In this document: piece by piece, positions 45,691 through 57,530 of the stretch
Layout of the letters: each line of letters opens with the position of its first letter
Position numbering within the stretch: position 1 is the stretch's first letter
Origin: Bryum argenteum
Taxonomy: Eukaryota; Streptophyta; Bryopsida; Bryales; Bryaceae
DNA length: 64,000 nt
Assembly (NCBI GenBank): GCA_037043015.1
Contig: CM073323.1
Coordinates: 21,170,758 to 21,234,757, forward strand
Direction of reading: 5' to 3'
Notes under the pieces: model-generated
Seen by the model: the letters and a program-made list of their open reading frames with translations, nothing else
Databases searched by the model: none
Told to the model about the DNA's origin: nothing
Translations under genes and position numbers: made by a program

Positions 45691-46429
45691 TTAAACTTTG
45701 CATAATCCTTACAAGGAGGTCAAAAACAATGCCACAAAACAATGAGTTTTATATAGTGAATAATGAAATATAACCCAGTTCCAAAAAACACGTACCATCA
45801 AACAACTTATCCATATTGAACACTCACAATCGATCTCGATTTAATACACATCTCACAATTTGATCACTAAATGTATTTCATGTACTAACAAGTACTTCAG
45901 GTATATACAACCTTAGTACTACGGATTTCTATGTAAGCTAGGCTTATATGTCACATCAGGCTAGGCTGCTCAAAAACATTCTAACTTTGTGATTTGATTT
46001 GTTGATACACCAATTACAACATTATAACATTTCATATATTCATCTACCACAATGTTTATAATAGATCCATATCCACTACACCGCTACCACCTACATGATT
46101 GATAAAGACATTCCACTAATTTAAACTTAAATCCATACATTTATTTTTTTGTTGGGTTTCCTTGTACCTTGTATGAGTGCCTCTCCACAATGCAAACCAT
46201 TAGAGCATCTCCAACGGTGCCACTGGGAAATGGCTTTGCCAGAGCCTCCCTCGGAGCTCGCGGAAAGTGGCAGAGGCCTTATTTCTCGGGCCAGTGCCAC
46301 CACACCCACCGGTGGCTCTGAAACCACCTTATCCTGTCAAGGCAACTTCGCAGTAGTTTATCCTTACGATGTGATAAATCGACAGTTCCTCACGATGTAA
46401 GCTAGATTGCGGAACAAAATCAAGAAGTT

Positions 46430-48060
46430 TTACTGAAGCCGAACTTTCCAGAGCTCATCAGGAAATCCTGCAATGAAGTCGAGCGGATGCTTGAAGCGGA
46501 AAGCTCTTCCGTGAACAAGCGGCAGTGTCAGCATCTCCAAGAGAGGCCGGGGCTTCGGCGCTGGAGGAGAGGCGTTGCTGAGAAGCGCGGCACCAGACTT
46601 GAGCGGTGCAGCCTGCGACTGCTGTCTCCCACTTCCCGCCATCCTTCCCGAAAAGGAGCAAAACACAGGAACATACGCTTTGACCGGCTCTGTACAGAGC
46701 TCTCTATATCCTGCAATTTGGCCGTGCCCTGGGCGTCCTTGACCGAGCCCGACTTTCACGCTAACGTTACAGAGTTAACGGTGCAAATCTATTTCCTGCG
46801 TTTCCTAGCAGGTTGCTGTTTTCCTCCCTCCCAGAGTCTTCGCTGGAGAAGCTCTTACCTTGGAGTTGTAAAACATAAAACTGTAGAGGCAAGAAACCAA
46901 ATTCCATGTAAGCTCCATCACTTAGATTACACATTTGCTTTACCCCTTCTGTAACACTCTTGGAGATATCAAAAATTGCAGGAATGAGAATGTATACACC
47001 ACCCATGCACTTCACTATATCGATTTCATAGCTCCCAGCTGGATATTTATGCTCCGCATTCCAATTTTGGAAATTGGGGATGAAATCCTGCAGAGAATGT
47101 CGGAATGTGAGTTCCCATGTGCCTGCTTTGTCGTCCACTTCGTATAACCTCACTCCACCCTTCCTTAGCATCTCCTGTTCGTCTCTGTATGTGGGTATGG
47201 CGTTTCCATCGAATTCACGAGCGTCCCTCCCACAACTGCACATGGATTTTCAATATAGTCACTGTAGTTGGGATTCAAGTCACCGATGGTAGGGCCGAGA
47301 TAGCCCCATGGAATTGGCTCGTGGAATACTGAAGAAGTCCAAGACATGGTGCTGGATTGGTAAACAAAAAGCCGGTCTCGAAACAGTAGCAAGATCTTGT
47401 AGGCGATAGCACAGTCTTCTTCCACAAGGTGAGCTCGAGCGCCGTGGTAGTCCCACCGAGTAGACTTCGCGTTGGCAGGTGCAGGAAGCACTCTGTACTC
47501 TTTTGTTAATGGGTTGCTCACAATAAGCCGTATCCATGGGCTAGGCATCTCGGGATGAAGGTCGTTCTTGTTATTCCAAGCTCCAGGTGCGTATTGCTCC
47601 TTAGTTTTGACAACGAATAGCAACAATGATCCTGAACCAGCAAGGAGACTGCCAAACAATCCGCGACATAACCTAATTTTGTCAGCTCGAGGGAATGGAG
47701 AGTCTGGAGCTTTTGCATGAGAGGATGGATGGCAAACCAACTCCACGAGCTCCTCCGATTCAGTCTCTCTGCTGCACCTGGCGCGGGGCTGCTCGCTCGT
47801 TATCGTTTCTGTGATGCATCCGGTGTTCGGGGAACGAGACGCTTAGTCAATGTCGAAGGGAAGTACCAGTACATGGGGTCGTCTTGGTAAAGAGCCCGTT
47901 CTGTATCTTGGTAATTGCTGCTTTCCAATAGCAACGCTGCAAACTGTTGGCACACAAGCTTCAGTTGCACAAGCTCACGAACGGAGAAGGTGCGGATGAG
48001 GTGCGCAAACACTGCATCAATGATTGCTGGCCTAAAGATGTGGGTGACTGGTTGGTCTGA
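46430..48060 (-). pseudogene. F-box protein gene, probably broken
   Basis: On the minus strand from about 48050, after a plausible acceptor, a degenerate F-box reads IIDAVFAHL, then ELVQLKLVCQQFAALLLES. The frame stops (TAA near 47793), and homology resumes in another frame at about 47765 with the substrate-binding half: GSGSLLLFVVKT, RLIVSNPLTKEYRVLP, YKILLLFRDRLFVY, PWGYLGP. It shifts again near 47215 (EFDGNAIPTYRDE, GGVRLYEVD). The NPLTKEYRVLP-type motif is typical of plant F-box/kelch proteins that pick substrates for SCF ubiquitin ligases. A donor near 46858 could lead to a 3' exon at about 46430-46700. At least two frame breaks suggest a pseudogene, but unrecognised introns or assembly errors are possible. 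Confidence 0.65.
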
Positions 48061-49034
48061 AAACCAGAAAATGAGCCACTCGTTTAGGATCGATAAATGT
48101 CATCGGTTCTGAAATTGAGAGAACCAGTTACATTTGACAAGCTGCAAGCCTATCACTGTAAGCATAGCTTCAATCACGCATAACTCAAAGAGATACATGC
48201 TGTGTGAAGGTCACGTAAATACAGAACGAGGTGTAAGGGGATCGAAGTACCTATGACTGTTGCATGTGCTAGATTTGATTCCGGCAGACTTGTCATGTTG
48301 ATGGTGAAATTATAATGAAAATCAAAACGAGGAAAGGACAACCAATTATTGGACTTTTAGTCAGAATTGCTGAAAGTGTCCTACCATGGATCGTGCGGAG
48401 ATACATAGCCATGACATTCAATTAGAATATGGCTCCTATTCAAACTCTGTTCGTATGTAAAAGTGATCATGAGTGATCATGAAATCTCTATCGAACAGAT
48501 GTGTCAATATTCACACCAAGATACTTTTTCACCTCTACTGTCAAGGAGAATGAATTACATTGAATTCAAACTCCGGTTCTCAGATTAAGAATACATCATG
48601 TGACCTTAATGAGACTTTTGCCTTTGTGAGAGGTATTTTTTGAATCATAAAATGTTCAAATTTACATACTGCAAAAGTTTACTTTTCATTTTAGTAACCA
48701 CTTCTTAGTACTTCTGCTATTGGAAGTCCTCTTAAAATACCTTTTGGTATCGAAACAAACAGATGAATCAAAGTTGTCTTAGATGAACACCATCAAACCA
48801 AAAGCGTGTCAAAGCGAAACAATAGAGTCTTATTCAATTACGAGGAGCAAATTGATTATTGTTCAAAACTTGTAGAACAATTTCCTTACAATTTACCAGT
48901 GTACCAGTCTCTAGAGTATATACAAATCCATCTCTATGTTTGATCTCTTAACGAACATAATCTTTCTCATACATTGGCATCAAGTGCGCGCTCAAATGCT
49001 GAGCCCTGTTGTGCACATGGATCTATGTTAAAAG

Positions 49035-49340
49035 GCAAGAATCCTCATTTTTGCCAAAATGTCTTGCTAGTGGTCGTTGTGGCAAGCTGCCCATGATTCG
49101 GAAGATCAATAAGCGAGAAAGATCGTAAATGAAAGGCTCAAATGGTTTTAGAACAATTGGTTTTGTTGCTTCTGAAACTTGAGTTGTTCCTTACATAATG
49201 ACCCCGGACTTATTCGTATTGAAGAATCAATACTGATGCCTAGTGCTTCCATTGAATTTGTGGATCGCGGAAAAATAGTGCACAAATGAGGCAGCTTTTG
49301 TTTTTGGGTTCTCAAACATGGGGCATGTCTTACCATTGCA
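49035..49340. repeat. Partner arm of inverted repeat with 36.87-37.26 kb
   Basis: Contains TTTTTGCCAAAATGTCTTG, CTTGAGTTG, TCCATTGAATTTGTGGATC and the GGGCATGT-TTACCATTGCAAG block in the opposite orientation to the other arm, without the SINE tail found there. Confidence 0.75.
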
Positions 49341-49600
49341 AGCCAATTTTGTGAAAATGAAATTAGTTTTTAATGAGTTTTTTTCACAAAATCATGATCT
49401 TCATGTAGATTTTGAAAACATTCTACTTGGAAGACTTCTGATCCAAATACTTTCGGGACTAAATTTGAAATGATGTTTCCACAATGAAAAAAGTAAAAAA
49501 ATGAATGATGGCTGAGGAGCTATATCTCCAACAAGTGTAATGAAAAAAGTAAAAAAATGAATGATGGCTGAGGAGCTATATCTCCAACAAGTGTAATGAT
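49280..49600 (+). mobile_element. Fragment of TIR family E (copy E6) containing a perfect 56-bp tandem duplication
   Basis: Follows E1 from the GCTTTTGTTTTTGGGTT block to the AATGATGTTTC-ACAATGAAAAAAGT block. Bases 49483-49538 are repeated exactly at 49539-49594, a recent tandem duplication inside the old element fragment. Confidence 0.7.
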
Positions 49601-50331
49601 ATGGAATGTCACATGGGGAAGGGAAAAACTGGTCAACAGTTGAGAAAAGGGCAGTTATCATGATTACCATGGTACATTCCTAATTTTTCTACTCTTAAGA
49701 GAGTCATGAAGGTGGCTATGTGTGCAGATCCCAAGTGTCGGAAGTGGACTCGTCAATATACAAGGGTGTCCTACTGTCCTTTAGACTCGTGTATAGTGTA
49801 CAAAGAAGAAGAATAATAATAAGAGTGACAACTCCTATAATACTTAAGAATCCAGTACGCACGTTAACCAGTTGCACGTTTAAGTCGCACGTTTAAGTCG
49901 CCAAAACACATTCCACAAGAAATTGCCTACGAAAATCCTTTACAAGAAACCAGTGCACCCGAACTGTGTGAAATCACTGACGTTGACCGAAGAGAGCCTC
50001 ACTACAGGTGAGATGCTACTGAATCAAACAACCAGTAAGCAACCCAATATCAGACGAAATGCTATCATCCAACTTGGGAGTTGGCTCTTCTCAGGACCCT
50101 GGATCATGGGTCTCCATCAACGACTTTATAGCTTGAGCATATTGCAGTTTTCTGCACATAAAAATGGTTCTCACAAACCCGTTCAAGCGTCCTCGCTGCA
50201 CCGCAGCCAGCTCATTCCTACTTGTTACGGGCTCAATAGCTTTCCTACACACACCCGTTTCTACAATCAAGGGTCAATTCTCCTACCCACCACCTCTACT
50301 CCCCCACATACCCACATTCTATCCACTGATG

Positions 50332-52212
50332 CTAAGACCGCGAAAAGAAGTCGTTCAGTGCCAGATTCGCATCTCCATGCGGAACCACGTCCTCCGGCTC
50401 CGGCATGAACAGGCTCGTCGAGCTCAGCTTTGTTTCCACCACCGACTCCTTCGACCCGTTCTCCAACTGCACGTGAGCGCCGTGGCCCCGAAGCCACTCC
50501 TCGCACTCCTCCACACCATCCGTGTCTGCCTCCGCTCCCGCCTCCGCTCCGAACCCAAGCGCCCGTGCCACCAGCGACACGGGAATTGTCGGCCTGTACG
50601 ACCGCGTCATGCACTTCACGGCCTCGAACCGCATCTTCTCCACGTGGATGTCCATCGTGCACGGGCTCAAGACCGCGCCGCCTGTACAGCCCGAAGAATG
50701 CCGTGTAGTTCCCAAGCGCCACCGCATGCCGCACTGCCAGCGCGTGCTGCACCACCGACTCCTCCGCCCCTCCTCCGTCAGCCCCGCCCCATCGCCGACA
50801 CCATGTCCCTGCTGTTCCCGCGGTTGAACAGAATGTACAGCAGCCCGTACGCCGCGAACTCCGCGCTGCACCCCCGGATGCCCTCCCCGTACAGCGCCTT
50901 CAGCTGCGTCTGGCACTGGTTGTACTCCGGCAGGTCCCCGGCCTCCAGCGCCATGCGCCCGTGCGTCTCGTACACCTCCACCGTGAACTCGTCCCGGATC
51001 CGCTGCACCGTCAGGTCCTGCCGGATCGACTTCAGCTGCTCGCACCTGTAAAGGTAGCTCTTCGTCGTGCTCTTCACCATCTCCAGCGCCCTCCTCAACA
51101 CGTCCGCCGGCCGAACCGTCGCCGGGTCCGGGGCCGACGTCAGCCTCAGGTACCGCTTCTCCACCTCCTGACAGCTCCCTCGGATCGTCAGCGAGTCCCA
51201 GTCGATGTCCTCCACCGCCTGCCCATTCTGCCCCTCCCCCGAACTCAGCGCCAGCTGCAGCGCCGTCGCCCTCCGCGCGCTCGCACTCCCCGCCGCCGGG
51301 CCCCTCCCCCGACCGGATCCCTTGCCTCCCCTCCCCGAGTGCTCCTTCCCCCGATCGAACCTTTTGAACCGGTTCTGCCGTCTCTCCTTCTCTTCAGGCG
51401 TATCAGCCGTCGACACGGATCCCAGATGCAGTCCTCCCTGCACCTGCACCTGCTCCTCCTCGCTCTCGCTCGACGCATTCGTATCGCCGTACTTAAAGTG
51501 CAGACCCATAGAGCGCAACCTCTTCGATGCTCTCTTCGATATGCTCTTCGCGTCTACATCGTCTATCATGCTCGTCGTCGCACTCGCCGACTTATTCCAT
51601 GCATCCTCCCGCTTCTCCCATTTGTTCTGCAAGTGCACGTTGTTCTTCTCTCGAGACGCATCATGACCGCCCCCTCTGCCCGTGCCGTATAATCCATAGC
51701 TCCGTCCTGCTTTGCCATCCGAAGCCTCCGGCAATGCGGCCTCCCACCGACTCTTCGGCCGTAGGGCCGGGCTCCAAGCCGACTTCCCAACACCACCCTG
51801 CTGCTGCGACGTCTCCTTCTTCGGCGTCGACGCCGCGGGTATTGCAAACAGCGGCTCCGTGTCCCAATCCTTCGTGAACAACGTCCCATCCATCGATGCG
51901 CTCGTGATCATGTCCTTCATAATGTTCTGGCATACCGCCTTCTGCGACTCGTCCTTGCACCGCGACAGAGCTCTCTCCACATACGCCCGCAGTGACGGCG
52001 GAAACATTCCCGGCTGTAGAGTCGCATCTGCCACTGCATCCGTTCCAGCGGCAGACGGAGCCGTCTTCTTGGCAGCCACGCTGACATAAGCTGGCTTCAC
52101 CGTCTCCTTGCCCGCACCCAAAGCGCCAACATTCCCAGTGATGCGTGGATTCGTCACGATGTGCACCTTCCCTGTCTTGCTCGCCAGCTGATGTTGCTGT
52201 TGCTGCTGCTGA

Positions 52213-52244
<32 letters not shown>

Positions 52245-53651
52245 CTGATGCTGTTGCTGTTGCTGCTGCTGCTGCTGATGCTGATGCTGTTGCTGCTGCT
52301 GCTGCTGATGCTGTTGCTGCTGCTGCTGTTGCTGATGCTGTTGCTGATGCTGTTGCTGATGCTGATATGAGATGTTGTGCCCCCCTTGATTCGTCTGAAA
52401 CTCAAGAGGTTGGTTTTGATCGTGATCTGTACCTGCATCTGGTCTCGCCTGGGTGGGCAATGGTGGAAAATAACTCTGCTTGAACTGCTCGCTCTGGAAC
52501 ACCTGGCTGCCGCCGCCATTCCAAGCAGCCCCGCCATTCTGGGCGACCGTGCCTGACGACTCTTGAGCGCCCTGCGACGCACCATATGCTTGCTGCAACG
52601 TTGGACCTGCTGCCCACGAAACCACTGGTGCCGCGGTGCCAGGAGGAGGAGGCTGTTGAGATGTGGGAGCGTTCACAGCACTCGCATATGATGGCGCCAC
52701 CACTTGAACTGCACCGGGACCAGCTGCTGGGGGACCGCCGTTGCTCTCTCCGTTGGCAGCTTGTTGTGCAGCTTGTTGAGCGTAATACTCCGCCCACTGC
52801 TGCGAGTAATCCTGCGCTGCATACTGCACGCTCTCCTCCGGCTTTGCATTCACACCACCATATCCGGCGTTCGCGTATCCTCCGTAGTTGTACTTCCCCT
52901 GGTTCGGATCGCTCCAACCGCTCACCGTCGCCTGTTCACCTTCACCTGGATGTCGGTAGCCGGCGGACTGATAAGCATTGGGATCGTAGTAGTTACCGCT
53001 GTTCCCGTAGGCCCCTGCATCCGTGTGGGTCCCGGGCTGTGCATACTGGGCAGGTGCCGCATATGGAGCAGCGGCGTTGCTGTACATTGCTGCATTCTGG
53101 CCATATGGTTCCGCCCCCTGGTTCTGATATCCCTGGTACCCCTGGTACCCCTGATAGTTGTATGCATTCTGGTCGGGAGCGTAACTGTATCCCGTATACC
53201 CCTGCGCATACGATGCTGGCGCTCCATTTGCACCCACCGGATTAGGATTGCCAAAGCTGTTTCCTGCGTGCATATCCGCTACTCCGTAGCTCGCATACTC
53301 TTGCCCTTGCTGCTGCCCGTAATTGCTGTACCCCGTGTCACTTCCTGCCCATGCAGCGCTTGTCGCCACACCCGGTGGCAAAGGGGCTTGCGGGGGTGGC
53401 ATGGCGGGCAACGGAGGAGCTGCCGTTGCCTCTTGCCCACTCTGGGCCCTGTCCTCCACCTGCTGCTCCGGATAATACCCATACCATTGCTGCTGTTGTG
53501 GCTGTTGCTGCTGTTGTTGCTGCTGCTGGGACGCTGGATCGTAGGGTTGACCGCCCCAAGCAGTTGCGGAATCGGGATACGCCCCAACATTGTTGGACGG
53601 AGCGCCATACAAACTGTTCCTTCGACTGATGTCATCTCCGACCCCTGCCAT
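50332..53651 (-). pseudogene. SAC3A: SAC3A-like gene copy 2, inverted; frameshifted in the SAC3 domain
   Basis: The ATG at 53651-53649 opens a 957-residue frame with the same Gln/Tyr/Gly/Ala-rich N-terminus, poly-Gln/His tract, RG segment and first part of the SAC3 domain as copy 1. It ends prematurely near 50778. Against copy 1 there is a 2-bp insertion in a G-run (near 50795), a 1-bp deletion about 25 bp on, and a net 2-bp deletion near 50680. After the third change the original C-terminus is back in frame with the segment after the first. The predicted product lacks the last 165 or so residues of the domain. The Gln/His tract is about twice as long, and about 10 residues near position 100 are missing. 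The indels are in GC-rich runs, so sequencing error must be excluded. It may be a decaying duplicate or a truncated functional isoform. Confidence 0.85.
52185..52372 (-). repeat. CAG/CAA-type Gln/His repeat expansion in SAC3A copy 2
   Basis: About 60 mostly glutamine codons punctuated by CAT/CAC (His), against about 26 codons at the same place in copy 1 (about 20333-20409). Interruptions and mixed CAG/CAA codons suggest growth by unequal exchange or slippage of short blocks rather than a pure triplet run. Confidence 0.85.
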
Positions 53652-53695
53652 TAATGAATATGGTTCAACTCAATACCGCCTCAACTCGTGGTGAC

Positions 53696-54273
53696 CTGCT
53701 TTTGCCCATCCTCGGCCTCGCCTGACCGAGTCTAGCAAACTTGCAGACCCGCACCGCAGAAACAGAAGCCTCAGCACCTAAAGCAACAACTTGCTGCTGG
53801 TCTCAAAACTATGAAAGATGCCTCCTCTGAATTAGGTTACAAAATCACAAAATACCTAATCACTCTTCGCAATCCACCCCAATGGCGATCGTCACTTATC
53901 CCTGCCGGAGAATCATCTTCCTTTGACCCCAAGGCAGCTCAAATCTTTGAATGATATCAACGCGTTCCCCGCCTACACATCATCGATTGCAATGAGTAGA
54001 AACCAACTCCCAACATACCCAACCATCATGGATCACTGCCAGCCGCTTCGCCATGTAATTAGACGACCACTTGTTCATAAGATCCGTCTCGAATGGGATC
54101 GGAAAATCACCGCACGCAAGGTGGGTGGGGATATTCAAGCAGAATCTCTGCAGGAATAGCTTCTGGGAATGCTAAGCTCTTAAAACCCCTTCTTCAATTT
54201 GAGAGTTAGCCAAGTGCGAGGTTAGGGTACGAACCAGAATGAGCACCAAAAAGTAGAGAACGGAGTTACTTAC
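53696..54273 (-). other. Predicted leader intron of SAC3A copy 2
   Basis: Minus-strand donor CTGCG|GTAAGT (plus 54268-54273) and acceptor AAAGCAG|GTCACC (plus 53696-53702) match the layout of copy 1. Sequence inside the intron has diverged far more than the coding region, keeping only short islands of homology (GCGTTGATAT, AGGTATTTTGTGATT, GAGGAGGCA). Confidence 0.55.
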
Positions 54274-54489
54274 CGCAGGTGGAAGCGAGAAGCTGAGGAG
54301 TGCGACACCATAGATGCAGCACCACCACCACAAGCAAGTCGAAGCTGAAACCCTAACGCAAGAAAATCTGCAGAGCGCATCGGGGGTGCGCGGAGAGAAA
54401 GGGGTCCGCGGTGACGACCACGCCAGCCTCCCAGGGGTGTGGTCATCGGTGCCCCAAGTTCCTCACTTTCTCGGCACAATTTTGTTCAA

Positions 54490-54840
54490 CACAAAAATCA
54501 GAGGACATTCTATTGAGTAAGCATAAAGGAGATTGCTTAATAATGGTTCAAATTTCACATTACAAAATCTTTTGTAAAGTAAACAATGTAATCAAATTTT
54601 CTGCATGGAGAAAGTAAGTGGAAGGATGGTCAAAGTGGATTCATAATTTTTGGACTTTCAGTCTTCAACTTGTTATGAATTTTTGAATGTGAACTTATAG
54701 GTGCTTCTAAAATGATGCCCTTTATTGACACCCTGTAATGTATGAAATGAGTACATAATAGTGTTGAATTGTGAAACTATTATGTACGTCTGGGGTAAGA
54801 CTCCATTATTGATGCCGCTCTACTTTTTAGCACTCTCTCG
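54490..54840. mobile_element. MITE copy C (strongly diverged)
   Basis: Follows MITE copies A/B in word order: TGCATGGAGAAAGTAAG, ATAGGTGCTTCTAAAATGATGCC, ACACCCTGTAATGTATG, ACTATTATGTACGT, GGGTAAGACTCCATT. The inverted terminal repeats have decayed. Confidence 0.55.
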
Positions 54841-54849
54841 TAGTCGTTT

Positions 54850-57200
54850 AAGTGATGGCTCTTCAAAGTTTCTGCCCTTCATTCAAAATGTTGAAAACTA
54901 CATTGGAGACATTTGGTAGTTAAGGCTAGAGATGGTTTGAACTAGAGAAGAAGCGACCTAGATTTATTATACATGTGTTAAGAATTCATGAGGTAACATG
55001 TCCAATAATAGAGATGTGCTCTACAACGTGCTAATAGATTTCTAATAGAGATGCTCCACAACGTCATTACACCCATATTACTCTCTCATTCTAATGATTT
55101 TTGCTTCCAATTGTATTTCACTAGCCCTAACATTAATTGCAAAAGGCAATCATGTTTCACCTTTTACCTCTCTTATCTTAAGCTTTTTATTTTTTCCTAG
55201 CAAGTCCCAACCACTTCCACTTTATATCTTAATTTAAAAACACAAATTTGACCCTCATGCAAAATTAACTACTTCAAATCTATTGGGGTTTTAGGATTTA
55301 ATTTAAAGTACAAAGCACACTTTTATATCCTTCTACCCCTTGAGTGATTCATGAAGACTTACATAAGGTAGAGGCACCTATAACCAACCACTTAAGGATT
55401 TTAGCACATGATATTAAGGTATATATTTTTTTTAGACTTTTTCATGTGTGCAAACATAAGGTTCTTGTTGAATGCAAAAAGTTTCGTGATTTTATTTGCA
55501 TTATTCAAATAGTTATAATTGTTTAAAGTGAAAAGTTGCTTCAAACCTAAAGTCGATCACATGCTCAAATATACAAATGAGGTACATCTGTTCTTTCAAA
55601 ATCTAGGAATTGGGCTTGATTGGGTATTGGTCGCCGGTCGGGAATGGGTGCCTCTACCTTATTTGAGAATCTTCTTGCATTTGTTGAAATTTGCTGAAAT
55701 TGGCATCTTTCCACTTTAACCAATAAGGAGATTAGCTTTTGTGAGGTTGGCATCATTCAAACGCTTGCTAGACCTACTCTTCATGATATGCCCACCGGAC
55801 ATAGTAACAATGGTGTAGCACTACTAACCCCTCTCCGGATGGATACTCATGGCATACCACCTTCCTTTTGTAAGTGGCTCAAATCCCACACAACACCACA
55901 ATCCACTTACCAAAACTAGCCAAGTGGAAAATACATTATAGCTTCCAACTTTAAATTTCAATGTAATCATGATGTACATTTTAGATTGAGTGGTTTTGGG
56001 TACACCTGGGGGGTTCCCCTATCAAATTTCAAAATTGGTTCAATATCAATCAAATATTCAAATTCTTTAATTCTCCTACGGGCAATGGTAAGCTTGGGGT
56101 ATCACTTTTTGGACACACTAATTAGGTTATTTTTATTGAAAGCCTCCAAAATTTGTCTAATTTAGTCATTTTAATCAAGTAAAAAGACCCTAAAATAGAA
56201 AATAAAATATCATGCACCTCACTGAAATCAAAGTATATATGCCTATAGATTTTCTTTTAGATTTTTTATTTTTTTTGGATCCATTCATAGATGAGGGAAA
56301 AAGTGTTGAATTTGGGGATTTGCAGGCATTATAGTGCACAATGAATTAATTTTTTTATTATTAAATAAATTATTTTGTATTCTATACAAGAAGATGTAGG
56401 TCATATTCAAAAATTATATTAAAATAAAAATGGTTGATATTCCATTTGCTTGATTCTATGGATTTTAGGTTATTGGGACATGACTTACTTTTTCAACTAA
56501 AAAATCAAATAAAATTACTTCAAAATATTTTTTTAATTTTTAATTTTTTTCTTGATACATTATAAGTATAGACAACTAAAACCACATCTAATGAAGTCTT
56601 ATTGTATTACAGTTTAAAAATGGATATGTTTGTCACACCAGCATAGAGTGCAATTGTTCATGGGACAACCTTTTTGGGTACCCCAACCAGACCATCACCC
56701 CTACACACTTTGCACATTTCCAAAATTGATTCCATTTGCAACTCCCCCAATGAGCTTGGTGATTTAAAATTTGAGTTGTTTATCAACCGCTTACCATAAT
56801 CAATTTTGTTCAATGGAAGTTATTAGTTTTTTAGTTTATTTTATTTTATTAACATCATATCTTAGTTTAGATGATGTAGTGAAAATCTTAAATCACTTGG
56901 AACGTTCAATTTACTTTAATTCAAACAAGAATTAATTTCTATCTTCTATTTCGTAGAAGGATAATGGGTTTTTATATGTGACTGGTACATCATTCTTCTG
57001 GTATACGTTGATTATCAACGTGGTCAACGCACAACCTCCCTTGCGTTGTATCTACGCTCGTCCACGGTGATTTTTTTTAGCAACACTTTCATCTTGTTGT
57101 CCTTTCAATACGATCTTTTTGCGATTTCATCTTATCTTCTTCACATGATCTTTTTGCGCTTTTATCTTATCTTCTTCACCTCATCTTTTCTTTTTCTTCA
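54850..57200. other. AT-rich intergenic DNA, no gene recognised
   Basis: No supported coding sequence or RNA gene. Composition is strongly AT-rich with several T/A runs (for example 56340-56540). Confidence 0.45.
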
Positions 57201-57221
57201 TCTTAATGTCCTTCAATACAA

Positions 57222-57530
57222 TCCATTTTTTGCTTTCATCTTATCGTCTTTCACCACTGATCCATTTTTCGCTTTCATCTTATCGTCTTTCACCACTGAT
57301 CCATTTTTCGCTTTCATCTTATCGTCTTTCACCACTGATCCATTTTTCGCTTTCATCTTATCGTCTTTCACCACTGATCCATTTTTCGCTTTCATCTTAT
57401 CATTCTTCAACATGATCCATTTTTCGCTTTCATCTTATTGTCCTTCAATACGATTCATTTTTCGCTTTCATCTTACCATCCTTTAGCACGATCCATTTTT
57501 CGCTTTCAACTTATCGTTCCTTAATCTTCT
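57222..57530 (+). repeat. 39-bp minisatellite (about 8 units, four perfect)
   Basis: The unit begins GATCCATTTTTCGCTTTCAT and includes CTTATCGTCTTTCACCACT. Four consecutive copies between about 57260 and 57415 are identical; flanking units are degenerate (TTGTCCTTCAATAC, ACCATCCTTTAGCAC variants). Because 39 is a multiple of three the array is open in several frames, which is not evidence of coding. Confidence 0.93.

Noticed and set aside
46199-46420. PIF/Harbinger MITE starting TTAGAGCATCTCCAACGG
   Set aside because: The left end resembles a common plant MITE terminus, but I found no matching inverted end or TTA duplication on the right, so I could not define an element.
50332-53651. SAC3A copy 2 as a retroposed copy of copy 1
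   Set aside because: Homology continues into the predicted leader intron and 3' flank, and no poly-A tail or target duplication is visible, so DNA-level duplication is more likely.
57046-57486. Open frame with repeated DPFFAFILSSFTT units
   Set aside because: A 39-bp minisatellite is a multiple of three, so it stays open in several frames. There is no start context, domain or neighbouring exon.
57222-57530. CRISPR-like array
   Set aside because: Units are contiguous with no unique spacers, and the window is clearly eukaryotic nuclear DNA.
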